Shown: positions 1 to 11,160 of the stretch, piece by piece
How positions within the stretch are numbered: position 1 is the first letter of the stretch
How the letters are laid out: each line of letters begins with the position of its first letter
Source of the DNA: Lithobates sylvaticus
Taxonomy: Eukaryota > Chordata > Amphibia > Anura > Ranidae
Assembly (NCBI GenBank): GCA_028564925.1
Contig: CM053030.1
Span: forward strand, 403,821,603 to 403,885,602
DNA: 64,000 nucleotides
Reading direction: 5' to 3'
Program-made: the position numbers and the translations under genes
Notes under the pieces: model-generated
Database searches by the model: none
What the model saw: the letters and a program-made list of their open reading frames with translations, nothing else
What the model was told of the DNA's origin: nothing

Positions 1-230
1 CTTTGTCTCTTAATATGATAGCACAATGACTAACACAATTCCAAGTTATCTGCTTAATGACCATCAGTTTTTTCTATTTTTTTCGTGATGAGATCATTTT
101 TTCTTATATTTTACCTGAAATAACTTTTTTACTTGTACGTATACAGTATATTAGTATGTTTGTATATTTTAGGTCAAGTTTAACTTTATTTTAGAGATTT
201 CTTCTGTCTTCGTGACAAGTTTGTTCAACC

Positions 231-331
231 TTAAAGCGGAAGTAAACCCATCAATTTAACAGTTTAAAAAAAAAAAGGCATGCCGGGAATGCTAACTGCA
301 CATTGGCTGTGCTCTCAACCAAACAGTCAAA
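231..331 (+). mobile_element. TTAA-flanked MITE, left half only (copy A)
   Basis: The segment starts with TTAAAGCGGAAGTAAACCC, the terminus of a MITE that is complete in copy B (24473-24695). In copy A the right half and about 90 bp of flank are missing, so it ends abruptly after the AAACAGTCAAA string. The rest of 1-600 is AT-rich sequence in which I recognise nothing. Confidence 0.7.
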
Positions 332-607
332 CAGGCACAAATTAGATAATATTGCATACTATGTTGTAAAGTATTATTTTTGGAAAGGCTGCAATTGCTG
401 TTTAATCAGTTTTATCGCAGTAGCGTAGTACAGTACATACATTTTGGTAACATGCATTAAAATAAAAAAAAACAGCTAAACTTACTCAAAAATACAGATT
501 ATTACACTGAAAAACATATATTTGAAAAAAACAAATGATTTATTTGCACCTTAGATTGAATTGGGGAAATGTGACAAGAACTCTGAATAGCCCTCCCCAC
601 TTCTGCT

Positions 608-615
608 AACGCAAA
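608..615 (+). other. Left 8-bp target-site duplication of the hAT element
   Basis: AACGCAAA here is repeated exactly at 10565-10572. The uninterrupted site occurs once in copy B at 25059-25066. An 8-bp duplication is the signature of the hAT superfamily. Confidence 0.95.
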
Positions 616-1483
616 TAGGGATGAGCCGAACACCCCCGGGTTCGGTTCGCACCAGAACCTTCGAACGGACCGAAAGTTCGCGCAAATTTTCGAACCCTAT
701 ACGTTATAATGGACGCGAACGTTCGAAATCAAAAGTGCTAATTACAACGGCCAATATGCATGTTAATGTCATAAAACAGGTTTGGGGACCCGGGTCCAGC
801 CCCAGGGGACATATATCAATGCAAAAAGAACTTTTAAAAACTAACGTTTTTTCGGGAGCAGTCATTTTAATGATGCATAAAGTGAAAAAAAAAAAGTGAA
901 ATTTTCCTTTAAATATGGTACCTGGGGGGTGTCTAAAGTATGCCTGTGAAGTGGCATGTGTTTCCCGTGTTTAGAACTGTCCTTGCACAAAATGACATTT
1001 GTAAAGGAAAAAAAGAAGCCATTTAAAACCACTTGCGGCTTTAGGTTTGTTCTTAAGTAGAATCTGAACAGGTACATTATGAAGTGTAGCTCCATCCCAA
1101 AAAAATCAATTTTTAAGCTTTTTGGAGAACATAGGGAGGGGTTATCACCCCTGTAACATTTGCTGTCTTTGCACATCTGTTCAGAACATGTCACCTCACT
1201 TTCCGTCCCAATGACAAATGTTTTTGGAAAAAGTGGGGTTTTAATTGAAACAAGGATTGGTGATAAAGTATCAGTAGAGAGGAGATACCTTTTTCCCAAA
1301 TTAAATCTAACAGGATAGAATTTCCCTTCCTAGGGGTAGATTTCCTCTCACTTCCTGTTTTCTCTTTCCATTTGCAAGTAGGAGTCGTTTGTAAGTTGGA
1401 TGTTTGAAAGTAGGGGCCTGGCGTATATACTCTGCAGAAATTTGCCCTATTAGATGTTGGTGTAGCCACAAGACTGGTGGGCA

Positions 1484-3020
1484 CAGGAATGGGCCCTGCT
1501 GTGAGTTAATAGATCAAGATTTGTAATTGCATGCACCTGTTGAACAGGGCAGAAAAATTGGGGGTGGTGGTGGTGGTGGACGGTGTTGCCACAAGACTGT
1601 AAGCTCTCACAGTTACTCTTGGTGGGCGCAGGAATTGGCCCTGCTGTGAGTTATTAGATCAAGATTTGTAATTGCAAGCACCTGATGAACAGGGCAGAAA
1701 AATTGGGCCTTTGGCGGTGGTGGTGGACGGTGTTGCCACAAGACTGTAGGCCCTCATAGTTACTCTTGGTGGGCGCAGGAATGGGCCCTGCTGTGAGTTA
1801 TTAGATCAAGATTTGTAATTGCAAGCACCTGATGAACAGGGCAGAAAAATTGGGCCTTTGGCGGTGGTGGTGGACGGTGTTGCCACAAGACTGTAAGCTC
1901 TCACAGTTACTCTTGGTGGGCGCAGGAATGGGCCCTGCTGTGAGTTATTAGATCAAGATTTGTAATTGCAAGCACCTGATGAACAGGGCAGAAAAATTGG
2001 GCCTTTGGCGGTGGTGGTGGACGGTGTTGCCACAAGACTGTAGGCCCTCATAGTTACTCTTGGTGGGCGCAGGAATGGGCCCTGCTGTGAACTATTAGAT
2101 CAAGATTTGTAATTACCCGCCCCTGTTAAACAGGGGCTGAAAAATTGTGCCTTAGGCACTGGTGCTGGTGCCACAACACTGCAACCCCTCACAGATACTG
2201 TACTTGGAGCACAGCAGTCACACGTGTTGCGAAGCATTTTTGAAAAAAATTGTAAGTACACGCCCCTGTTAAACAGGGGCTGAAAAATTGTGCCTTAGGC
2301 ACTGGTGCTGGTGCCACAACACTGCAACCCCTCACAGATACTGTACTTGGAGCACAGCAGTCACACGTGTTGCGAAGCATTTTTTAAAAAAAATTGTAAT
2401 TACCCGCCCCTGTTAAACAGGGGCTGAAAAATTGTGCCTTAGGCACTGGTGCCACAACACTGCAACCCCTCACAGATACTGTACTTGGAGCACAGCAGTC
2501 ACACGTGTTGCGAAGCATTTTTTTAAAAAATTGTAAGTACACGCCCCTGTTAAACAGGGGCTGAAAAATTGTGCCTTAGGCACTGGTGCTGGTGCCACAA
2601 CACTGCAACCCCTCACAGATACTGTACTTGGAGCACAGCAGTCACACGTGTTGCGAAGCATTTTTTTATAAAAATTGTATGTACACGCCCCTGTTAAACA
2701 GGGGCTGAAAAATTGTGCCTTAGGCACTGGTGCTGGTGCCACAACACTGCAACCCCTCACAGATACTGTACTTGGAGCACAGCAGTCACACGTGTTGCGA
2801 AGCATTTTTTTTTAAAAATTGTAAGTACACGCCCCTGTTAAACAGGGGCTGAAAAATTGTGCCTTAGGCACTGGTGCTGGTGCCACAACACTGCAACCCC
2901 TCACAGATACTGTACTTGGAGCACAGCAGTCACACGTGTTGCGAAGCATTTTTTTTATAAAAATTGTATGTACACGCCCCTGTTAAACAGGGGCTGAAAA
3001 TTGTGCCTTAGGCACTGGTG
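1484..3020 (+). repeat. 146-bp tandem array with hairpins, inside hAT
   Basis: Roughly eleven head-to-tail units of about 146 bp form two subfamilies. Units at 1484-2100 carry GGGCCCTGCTGTGAGTTA and a GGTGGTGGTGG run. Units at 2105-3010 carry the near-perfect hairpin GCCCCTGTTAAACAGGGGC seven times, near 2119, 2265, 2405, 2544, 2688, 2830 and 2978. Both kinds share a GAAAAATTG core and the TGCCACAA motif, so they are one diverged family. The array lies between the transposase stop codon and the left terminus, that is, in the 3' part of the element. Short minus-strand ORFs here only reflect the lack of stops in the unit. Confidence 0.88.
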
Positions 3021-3126
3021 TGGTGGCATGGATCATTGAGGAGGAGGAAGAGGATAGTCAGTGAACATAAGAGGACAGTCACTCAGCATCAGCATAGGCA
3101 GTCTTGAAGGGATGTGACATTATAAA

Positions 3127-6100
3127 TTATTCGGTTATATCCGCCTCAGGTGCCTGGTAGCTGGTGGTGATCCAAGACTGATTCATTTTGATGAAGGTCA
3201 GTCGATCAACCGAGGCGGTGGACAGGCGCACCCTATGATCGGTGACAAATCCTCCAGCAGCACTGAATGTGCGTTCGGGAAGAACGCTGGAGGCAGGACA
3301 GGCCAGTAGCTCAATTGCATACTGTGCAAGCTCTGGCCAGTGATCCATCCTCAGGACCCAGTAAGCCAGAGGATTTTCGGTGGGAAAGGTGTCCAAGTCT
3401 GACCTTGCCCCAAGGTATTCCTGCACCATGTATATCAGACGCTGGCGATGGTTGCTGGAACCGATCATACCTTGGGGCTGCGGACTAAAAAATTGTTTGA
3501 ACGCATCGGTCAGACGTCCACCTTCCCCACCGCTCCTTCTGCTACTGACCGAAGCCTCAGCAACTCGTCGCCCAGGACCAGGAGTTTGTAACCTCCCAGT
3601 TTCTGGGAACGCGTTGCACAGACCTTTCTGCAAGGCCTCCCTGAGATGTCTCATCCTCTGCTCCCTCTGCGACGGCAAGATAAGGTCCGCAACCTTACCC
3701 TTGTACCGCGGATCAAGGAGAGTGGCCAGCCAGTAATGGTCCCTCTCCTTGATCCGAAGAACACGAGGATCCTTCCGCAGGCTTTGCAGGATCAGGGAGG
3801 CCATGCAGCGTAGGTTAGCTGAGGCATTCGGTCCGGAGTCTTCTGGGTCACTGAGGATGACATGATCGCCAGCCACCTCCTCCCAGCAACGTACAAGTCC
3901 ACTGGTTTGTTGGGACTGTACATCATCCCTAAAAGACTGCTGCTGCTGATGCTGAGTGCCAGGCTCCACCTCCATGCTCACACAATCCTCCTCCTCCTCC
4001 TCCTCCTCATCCTCTTCCTGTGTGATGGGTGGGACAGAAGGAACACTGTCCGGATAAAGGGGGCCTTGAGAGGCAAGGAAGTCCTCCTCTTCCTGCCTCT
4101 GTTCTGCCTCAAGTGCCCTGTCCATTATCCCACGCAGCGTATGCTCCAACAGGTGGACAAGAGGGACAGTGTCACTGATGCATGCACTGTCACTGCTCAC
4201 CATCCTCGTGGCCTCCTCAAATGGTGAGAGGACAGTGCATGCATCCCTGATCATGCTCCACTGACGTGGGGAAAAAAAAAACCAAGCTCCCCTGACCCTG
4301 TCCTGGTGCCGTAGTCGCAAAGGTACTCATTGATGGCCCTCTGCTGCGTGTGCAGTCGCTGCAGCATGGCCAACGTTGAGTTCCACCTGGTGGGCATGTC
4401 ACATATAAGGGGTTTCTTGTTCAGGTTCAGCTCCTTTTGCAGCTCAGTCAGCCGAGCACTGGCATTATAAGATCGGCGGAAATGCACACAGACTTTCCTG
4501 GCCTGCCTCAGGACATCCTGTAAGCCTGGGAACCTGCCCAAAAACCGCTGCACCACCAGGTTGAGGACGTGAGCCATGCAGGGCACATGGGTGAGCTGCC
4601 CCTGTCGCAGGGCGGAGAGGAGGTTGGTGCCATTGTCAGAAACGACCATTCCTGGCTTAAGCTGACGTGGCGTCAACCACCTCTCGGCCTGCCCCTGCAG
4701 AGCTGCCAGAACCTCTGGCCCAGTGTGGCTCCTGTCCCCCAAACACACCAGCGCAAGCACGGCATGGCATCTTTTTGCCTGCGTACTTGCGTAGCCCCTT
4801 GTACGCCTACGGAGCACCGCTGGTTCCAAGGACAGAGCACTGGAGGAAGAAGAAGAGGAGGGGGTGGAGGAGAGAGGTGTGTCACAACCAGTAGCAGTAG
4901 TAGCGTTTTGGAGGCGTGGTGGCGGAACAACCTCCAACACTACTGCACCTTGTCCTGCATCCCTCCCAGCTGCCAATAGAGTGACCCAATGGGCCGTGAA
5001 AGAAAGGTACCGTCCCTGTCCATGCCTGCTGGACCATGAGTCAGCAGTAATATGCACCTTACCGCTGACCGCCCTGTCCAGCGAGGCATGGACATTGCCT
5101 TCCACATGCCGGTAGAGAGACGGAATCGCCTTCCGTGAGAAAAAGTGGCGTTTGGGAACCTGCCACTGAGGAACCGCACATTGAACAAACTCACGGAAGG
5201 GGGCCGAGTCTACCAACTGAAAAGGCAGCAGCTGAAGTGCTAGCAATTTAGCCAAGCTAGCATTCAACCGCTGGGCATGTGGATGGCTGGGAGTGTACTT
5301 CTTTCTACGGTCCAGCAGCTGGGGCAGGGAAATTTGCCTGCTGCAATCGGACGGCGGTGTACTGCAAGTACTTGGTTGTGACACACCTAATTCTACACCT
5401 TCAGTCCTCTCAGAGCAGCTTTCAGAGAGCACTGAAGGTGTAGTGGGGATGGAGATCCCAGCTGATGAGGAGCAAGGAGAGGTCCGCTTAGTTCTTTGGT
5501 GTGGGTCTTTTATGTGTGCCTGCCAACGAGCTGCATGGCAGGTCGACATATGTCTGGTCATGCTTGTGGTGCCCAAGCGGCTGATGTTTTGGCCACGCGA
5601 GATACGCTTGAGACAAATATTGCAAATAGCAGTGGTGCGATCTGATGCACTCGTCTCAAAAAAGGCCCACACCAAAGAACTTTTCTGATAACGTGCAGAG
5701 GCAGCGCCCTGCACAGGCGGAGCTCTGCGGTGTTGCACAGTTGCTGTGCTGGCCTCTACCTGGCCTCCAGGGGGCATCCTGCCTCGTTGGACATGTGACG
5801 CTGCATCCTCCTCCTCCTCGTCCTCCTCCTCATCCTCTCTCCCTTCAGGCACCCACGTGGAGTCAGTGACCTCATCATCCCCTCCCTCTTCACCACTAGA
5901 GCAAACCTGGCAGTAAGCTGCAGCTGGTGGAACAGTACTGCCAGATTCCTCAAGCTGGGTATCATCATCCGAGCCTTCGAATCGTTGGGCATCCTCCTGG
6001 AGCATGTACCCAACACTGTGCTCAAAGAGTTCGGGGGACTCCTCAGGAGGACATGGTGGGTCTAGGGAAGGGGTGGCTGATGATGCCATTGAGTACGCGT

Positions 6101-6371
6101 TGGCAGCTGCTCTGCCAGTACCCTGAGCCTGGGTGAGAGAGGATGAGGAGGATGAGGAGGGCTTGGTCATCCATTCTACCAAGCCTTCAGCATGATACGG
6201 CTCCACATGTCCAGCTGCCGAAAACAAAGACGCGCGTGTCCCATGGCCACGTGCTGATGACGATGCACGACCACGTCCACGGCCACGTCCACGTCCACTA
6301 GAAACAGAGCCTGCCTGCCCTGTGTTCTTGGCTCTGCACGCTCTGCCTCCCCTTGGCGGTCTTCCAGCCAT
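3127..6371 (-). pseudogene. hAT transposase with BED zinc finger, one frameshift
   Basis: This would encode the cut-and-paste transposase of the surrounding element. The first frame (6371-4251, 706 codons) opens with a Gly/Arg/Ser-rich stretch (residues 1-50) and an acidic run (about 160-190). A BED finger follows at about 231-280, with VWAFF, CNIC and RHMSTCH. The RNase-H-like hAT core has ITADSWS (Asp444), VVSDNGTN (Asp579), CMAH (598-601) and PTRWNS (660-665). The second frame (to 3127) carries the hATC dimerisation region with LPERTFSAAGG and FIKMNQSW. The two frames meet at a run of ten A (4271-4280, T on the coding strand), where one extra base would restore phase, so this may be a homopolymer error in the assembly. 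Joined length is about 1,080 residues, long for hAT because of the low-complexity N-terminus. The start ATG at 6371 lies 26 nt after a 3' splice-like site in the last minisatellite monomer. Confidence 0.9.
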
Positions 6372-6395
6372 TGTAGTCGGTAGTCCTGTGGGTGC

Positions 6396-9300
6396 TGCTG
6401 AGAAGAATATATAGGAGCTCTGTGTGATGCCACTAACACACTAGAAGTCCTATGGGTGCTTCTGCAAAGAAAATATAGGAGCTCTGTGTGATGCCACTAA
6501 CACACTAGAAGTCCTGTGGGTGCTGCTGAGAAGAATATATAGGAGCTCTGTGTGATGCCACTAACACACTAGAAGTCCTATGGGTGCTTCTGCAAAGAAA
6601 ATATAGGAGCTCTGTGTGATGCCACTAACACACTAGAAGTCCTGTGGGTGCTGCTGAGAAGAATATATAGGAGCTCTGTGTGATGCCACTAACACACTAG
6701 AAGTCCTATGGGTGCTTCTGCAAAGAAAATATAGGAGCTCTGTGTGATGCCACTAACACACTAGAAGTCCTGTGGGTGCTTCTGCGAAGAAAATATAGGA
6801 GCTCTGTGTGATGCCACTAACACACTAGAAGTCCTGTGGGTGCTGCTGAGAAGAATATATAGGAGCTCTGTGTGATGCCACTAACACACTAGAAGTCCTA
6901 TGGGTGCTTCTGCAAAGAAAATATAGGAGCTCTGTGTGATGCCACTAACACACTAGAAGTCCTATGGGTGCTTCTGCAAAGAAAATATAGGAGCTCTGTG
7001 TGATGCCACTAACACACTAGAAGTCCTGTGGGTGCTGCTGAGAAGAATATATAGGAGCTCTGTGTGATGCCACTAACACACTAGAAGTCCTATGGGTGCT
7101 TCTGCAAAGAAAATATAGGAGCTCTGTGTGATGCCACTAGAAGTCCTGTGGGTGCTGCTGAGAAGAAAATATAGGAGCTCTGTGTGATGCCACTAACACA
7201 CTAGAAGTCCTATGGGTGCTTCTGCAAAGAAAATAGAGGATCTCTGTGTGATGGGACTAACACACTTCAAGTCCTATAGGTGCTTCTGGGAACAAAATAT
7301 AGCTCTGTGTGATGGGACTAACACACTTCAAGTCCTATAGGTGCTTCTGGGAAGAAAATATAGCTCTGTGTGATGGGACTAACACACTTCAAGTCCTATA
7401 GGTGCTTCTGGGAACAAAATATATGATCTCTGTGTGATGGGACTAACACACTTCAAGTCCTATAGGTGCTTCTGGGAACAAAATATATGATCTCTGTGTG
7501 ATGGGACTAACACACTTCAAGTCCTATAGGTGCTTCTGGGAACAAAATATAGCTCTGTGTGATGGGACTAACACACTTCAAGTCCTATAGTTGCTTCTGG
7601 GAAGAAAATATAGGTCTGTGTGATGGGACTAACACACTTCAAGTCCTATTGGTGCTTCTGGGAACAAAATATAGCTCTGTGTGATGGGACTAACACACTT
7701 CAAGTCCTATAGGTGCTTCTGGGAACAAAATATAGGATCTCTGTGTGATGGGACTAACACACTTCAAGTCCTATAGGTGCTTCTGGGAACAAAATATAGG
7801 ATCTCTGTGTGATGGGACTAACACACTTCAAGTCCTATAGGTGCTTCTGGGAAGAAAATATAGGTCTGTGTGATGGGACTAACACACTTCAAGTCCTATA
7901 GGTGCTTCTGGGAAGAAAATATAGGTCTGTGTGATGGGACTAACACACTTCAAGTCCTATAGGTGCTTCTGGGAACAAAATATATGATCTCTGTGTGATG
8001 GGACTAACACACTTCAAGTCCTATGGGTGCTTCTGGGAAGAAAATATAGGTCTGTGTGATGGGACTAACACACTTCAAGTCCTATAGGTGCTTCTGGGAA
8101 GAAAATATAGGTCTGTGTGATGGGACTAACACACTTCAAGTCCTATAGGTGCTTCTGGGAACAAAATATATGATCTCTGTGTGATGGGACTAACACACTT
8201 CAAGTCCTATGGGTGCTTCTGGGAAGAAAATATAGGTCTGTGTGATGGGACTAACACACTTCAAGTCCTATAGGTGCTTCTGGGAAGAAAATATAGGTCT
8301 GTGTGATGGGACTAACACACTTCAAGTCCTATAGGTGCTTCTGGGAACAAAATATATGATCTCTGTGTGATGGGACTAACACACTTCAAGTCCTATGGGT
8401 GCTTCTGGGAAGAAAATATAGGTCTGTGTGATGGGACTAACACACTTCAAGTCCTATAGGTGCTTCTGGGAAGAAAATATAGGTCTGTGTGATGGGACTA
8501 ACACACTTCAAGTCCTATAGGTGCTTCTGGGAACAAAATATATGATCTCTGTGTGATGGGACTAACACACTTCAAGTCCTATGGGTGCTTCTGGGAAGAA
8601 AATATAGGTCTGTGTGATGGGACTAACACACTTCAAGTCCTATAGGTGCTTCTGGGAAGAAAATATAGGTCTGTGTGATGGGACTAACACACTTCAAGTC
8701 CTATAGGTGCTTCGGGGAACAAAATATATGATCTCTGTGTGATGGGACTAACACACTTCAAGTCCTATGGGTGCTTCTGGGAAGAAAATATAGGTCTGTG
8801 TGATGGGACTAACACACTTCAAGTCCTATAGGTGCTTCTGGGAACAAAATATATGATCTCTGTGTGATGGGACTAACACACTTCAAGTCCTATAGGTGCT
8901 TCTGGGAAGAAAATGTAGGTCTGTGTGATGGGACTAACACACTTCAAGTCCTATAGGTGCCTCTGGGAACAAAATATATGATCTCTGTGTGATGGGACTA
9001 ACACACTACAAGTCCTATAGGTGCTTCTGGGAAGAAAATGTAGGTCTGTGTGATGGGACTAACACACTTCAAGTCCTATAGGTGCTTCTGGGAACAAAAT
9101 ATATGATCTCTGTGTGATGGGACTAACACACTTCAAGTCCTATGGGTGCTTCTGGGAAGAAAATATAGGTCTGTGTGATGGGACTAACACACTTCAAGTC
9201 CTATAGGTGCTTCTGGGAACAAAATATATGATCTCTGTGTGATGGGACTAACACACTTCAAGTCCTATCGGTGCTTCTGGGAAGAAAATATAGGTCTGTG

Positions 9301-10095
9301 TGATGGGACTAACACACTTCAAGTCCTATAGGTGCTTCTGGGAACAAAATATATGATCTCTGTGTGATGGGACTAACACACTTCAAGTCCTATAGGTGCT
9401 TCTGGGAAGAAAATGTAGGTCTGTGTGATGGGACTAACATACTTCAAGTCCTATAGGTGCTTCTGGGAACAAAATATAGGATCTCTGTGTGATGGGACTA
9501 ACACACTTCAAGTCCTATAGGTGCTTCTGGGAAGAAAATATAGGTCTGTGTGATGGGACTAACACACTTCAAGTCCTATAGGTGCCTCTGGGAACATAAT
9601 ATATGATCTCTGTGTGATGGGACTAACACACTACAAGTCCTATAGGTGCTTCTGGGAAGAAAATGTAGGTCTGTGTGATGGGACTAACACACTTCAAGTC
9701 CTATAGGTGCCTCTGGGAACAAAATATATGATCTCTGTGTGATGGGACTAACACACTTCAAGTCCTATAGGTGCTTCTGGGAACAAAATATAGGAGCTCT
9801 GCCTGCCTGCCACGAACACACTACAAGTCCTATAGGTGCTTCTGGGAACAAAATATAGGAGCTCTGCCTGCCTGCCACGAACACACTACAAGTCCTATAG
9901 GTGCTTCTGGGAACAAAATATAGGAGCTCTGCCTGCCTGCCACGAACACACTACAAGTCCTATAGGTGCTTCTGGGAACAAAATATAGGAGCTCTGCCTG
10001 CCTGCCACGAACACACTACAAGTCCTATAGGTGCTTCTGGGAACAAAATATAGGAGCTCTGTTTGCTGCCAGTGCCTGCCTGCCACGAACACACT
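6396..10095 (-). repeat. ~60-bp minisatellite between hAT promoter and transposase ATG
   Basis: About sixty head-to-tail monomers of 58-63 bp fall into three zones. Zone 1 (6396-7260) has GAGCTCTGTGTGATGCCACT, zone 2 (7260-9790) has GTGATGGGACTAACACACTT, and zone 3 (9790-10095) has CTGCCTGCCTGCCACGAAC. Within zone 2 a three-monomer, 186-bp higher-order unit repeats at 7981, 8167, 8353, 8539 and 8725. On the minus strand each monomer contains TATTTTSTTCCCAG or TATTTTCTTTGCAG followed by AAGC, a polypyrimidine tract plus CAG. The same family fills 62200-64000. Confidence 0.92.
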
Positions 10096-10199
10096 ACAAG
10101 CCCCTCTTTCTAAATCAATCTTTCTAAATGAATCTATCTAACTCAATCTCTCTAAGTAAATCTCTCTAACTAAATCTAGCAGAGTGACACAGAACGATC

Positions 10200-10560
10200 C
10201 TGCTCTATCTACGCCAGAACAGCATGTGACCGGCGCAGACGGCGTGGCGGCCTTTTATAAGAGGGGGCGTGTACTAAAGCCCCTGAGCTGTAATTGGCTA
10301 CAGGCGTCCTGCCTGTAGCCAATTATGGCTCTTCGAGTTTCCGGCGCTGTGATTGGCCAAGCATGCGGGGTCACAGTGCATGCTTGGCCAATCATCAGCC
10401 AGCAATGCACTGCGCCGGCCGCGCCGGCCGCAATGCATTGCGGGGCCGCGCGCCTAACACGAACGTGATGCGAGCGGCCAAAATAGTTCTGGGCTCGCCG
10501 AGCGAGCGAACACCCGGTGCTCGATGCGAACATGGGTTCGCATCGAGCACCGGGCCCATC
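10200..10560 (-). promoter_or_regulatory. hAT terminal promoter block with paired CCAAT palindromes
   Basis: On the minus strand TATAAAAG lies at 10259-10252. Upstream (higher coordinates) are four perfect or near-perfect palindromes. 10292-10324 carries ATTGG and CCAAT at its two ends, and 10351-10393 carries GATTGGCCAAGCATGC arms. 10402-10441 is a CpG-rich GCAATGCA palindrome. 10513-10554 is a GGTGCTCGATGCGAAC hairpin abutting the terminus. The same order is kept in the second copy (TATA at 62040-62047). I infer an RNA polymerase II promoter reading leftward toward the transposase; some palindromes may instead bind transposase. Confidence 0.65.
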
Positions 10561-10564
10561 CCTA

Positions 10565-10572
10565 AACGCAAA
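10565..10572 (+). other. Right 8-bp target-site duplication of the hAT element
   Basis: AACGCAAA, identical to 608-615. Copy A sequence resumes at 10573 exactly where copy B continues at 25067. Confidence 0.95.
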
Positions 10573-11160
10573 CCATCCTCATGTTCTGGTACTGCTCTGC
10601 TCTGTTACCAGAACACTGAATATAAAGCCTTTTGCAAGCTTTGTGACAGACTTCTTTCCTGCCCCCACGCGACAGTCATTGAGCCTGGCGATTTCCTTTT
10701 TTTTTAGCACTGTATCATAGGAGAAAGGGGATAACGATCAGTGTCTCAGAGCAATCAGGGGATAGTTCCACCCCCTTTGGAGATCAAATACTACCTTTTT
10801 ATCAGATCCCAAATATGTCCAACAAATCTCAGATGCACAAGATTTGTATTTCTCTACTAACGACATGGACAACACTGATCACTACACACTGTGGAACGCA
10901 CACAAAGTGTTTATGCAAGGCATATTCTTTAAAATTGGGGCACACACTAAAACACAGCATTCACAGACTTTTAACCACCTTATGCAAACTTTGAGAGAGC
11001 TTAAATCTCCAACAAAATGTCTCCTTCCCCCCCAGCTGGAGAAAGACTTTCGAACAGCTCGGTATGCCTTTCGCCATTTTTTAATTTCACAACATGATTG
11101 TTTCCTTAAATCTTTAAAAACAGTTAACTCTTATGCATTGAATCATAAGTCTGGTACCTA

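Larger units (their letters stand above)
616..10564 (-). mobile_element. Full-length 9.95-kb BED-finger hAT transposon
   Basis: The element begins TAGGGATGAGCC and ends GGGCCCATCCCTA, giving a short terminal inverted repeat of about 12 bp. It is bounded by the exact 8-bp duplication AACGCAAA, and copy B keeps the empty site at 25059-25066. Read on the minus strand it holds a terminal promoter-like block (10200-10560), a ~60-bp minisatellite (6396-10095), a transposase frame (6371-3127), a 146-bp tandem array (1484-3020) and a 3' tail (616-1480). The tail 616-1480 has no gene that I can see; it keeps the GTTCG-rich terminus and AT-rich filler. Most hAT elements are 2.5-5 kb, so this one is unusually long, because of tandem arrays on both sides of the coding frame. 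A relative starts at 61735 in inverse orientation. Confidence 0.93.

Noticed and set aside
621-899. 92-codon ORF at the hAT left terminus
   Set aside because: It starts inside the terminal inverted repeat and encodes no recognisable domain; it ends in a poly-Lys tail from an A run.
2189-2805. Repeated short ORFs MLRNTCDCCAPSTV... on minus
   Set aside because: They are translations of the 146-bp tandem unit in the hAT 3' region; no independent gene signal.
4569-6136. Several plus-strand ORFs of 70-136 codons opposite the hAT transposase
   Set aside because: Antisense shadows of a GC-rich coding frame, with no domains.
6396-10095. CRISPR-like repeat array
   Set aside because: Units are contiguous with no unique spacers, and the context is a eukaryotic transposon.
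10294-10707. 137-codon ORF crossing the hAT right end
   Set aside because: It runs from the palindromic promoter block across the target duplication into flanking DNA, so it cannot be a pre-existing gene.
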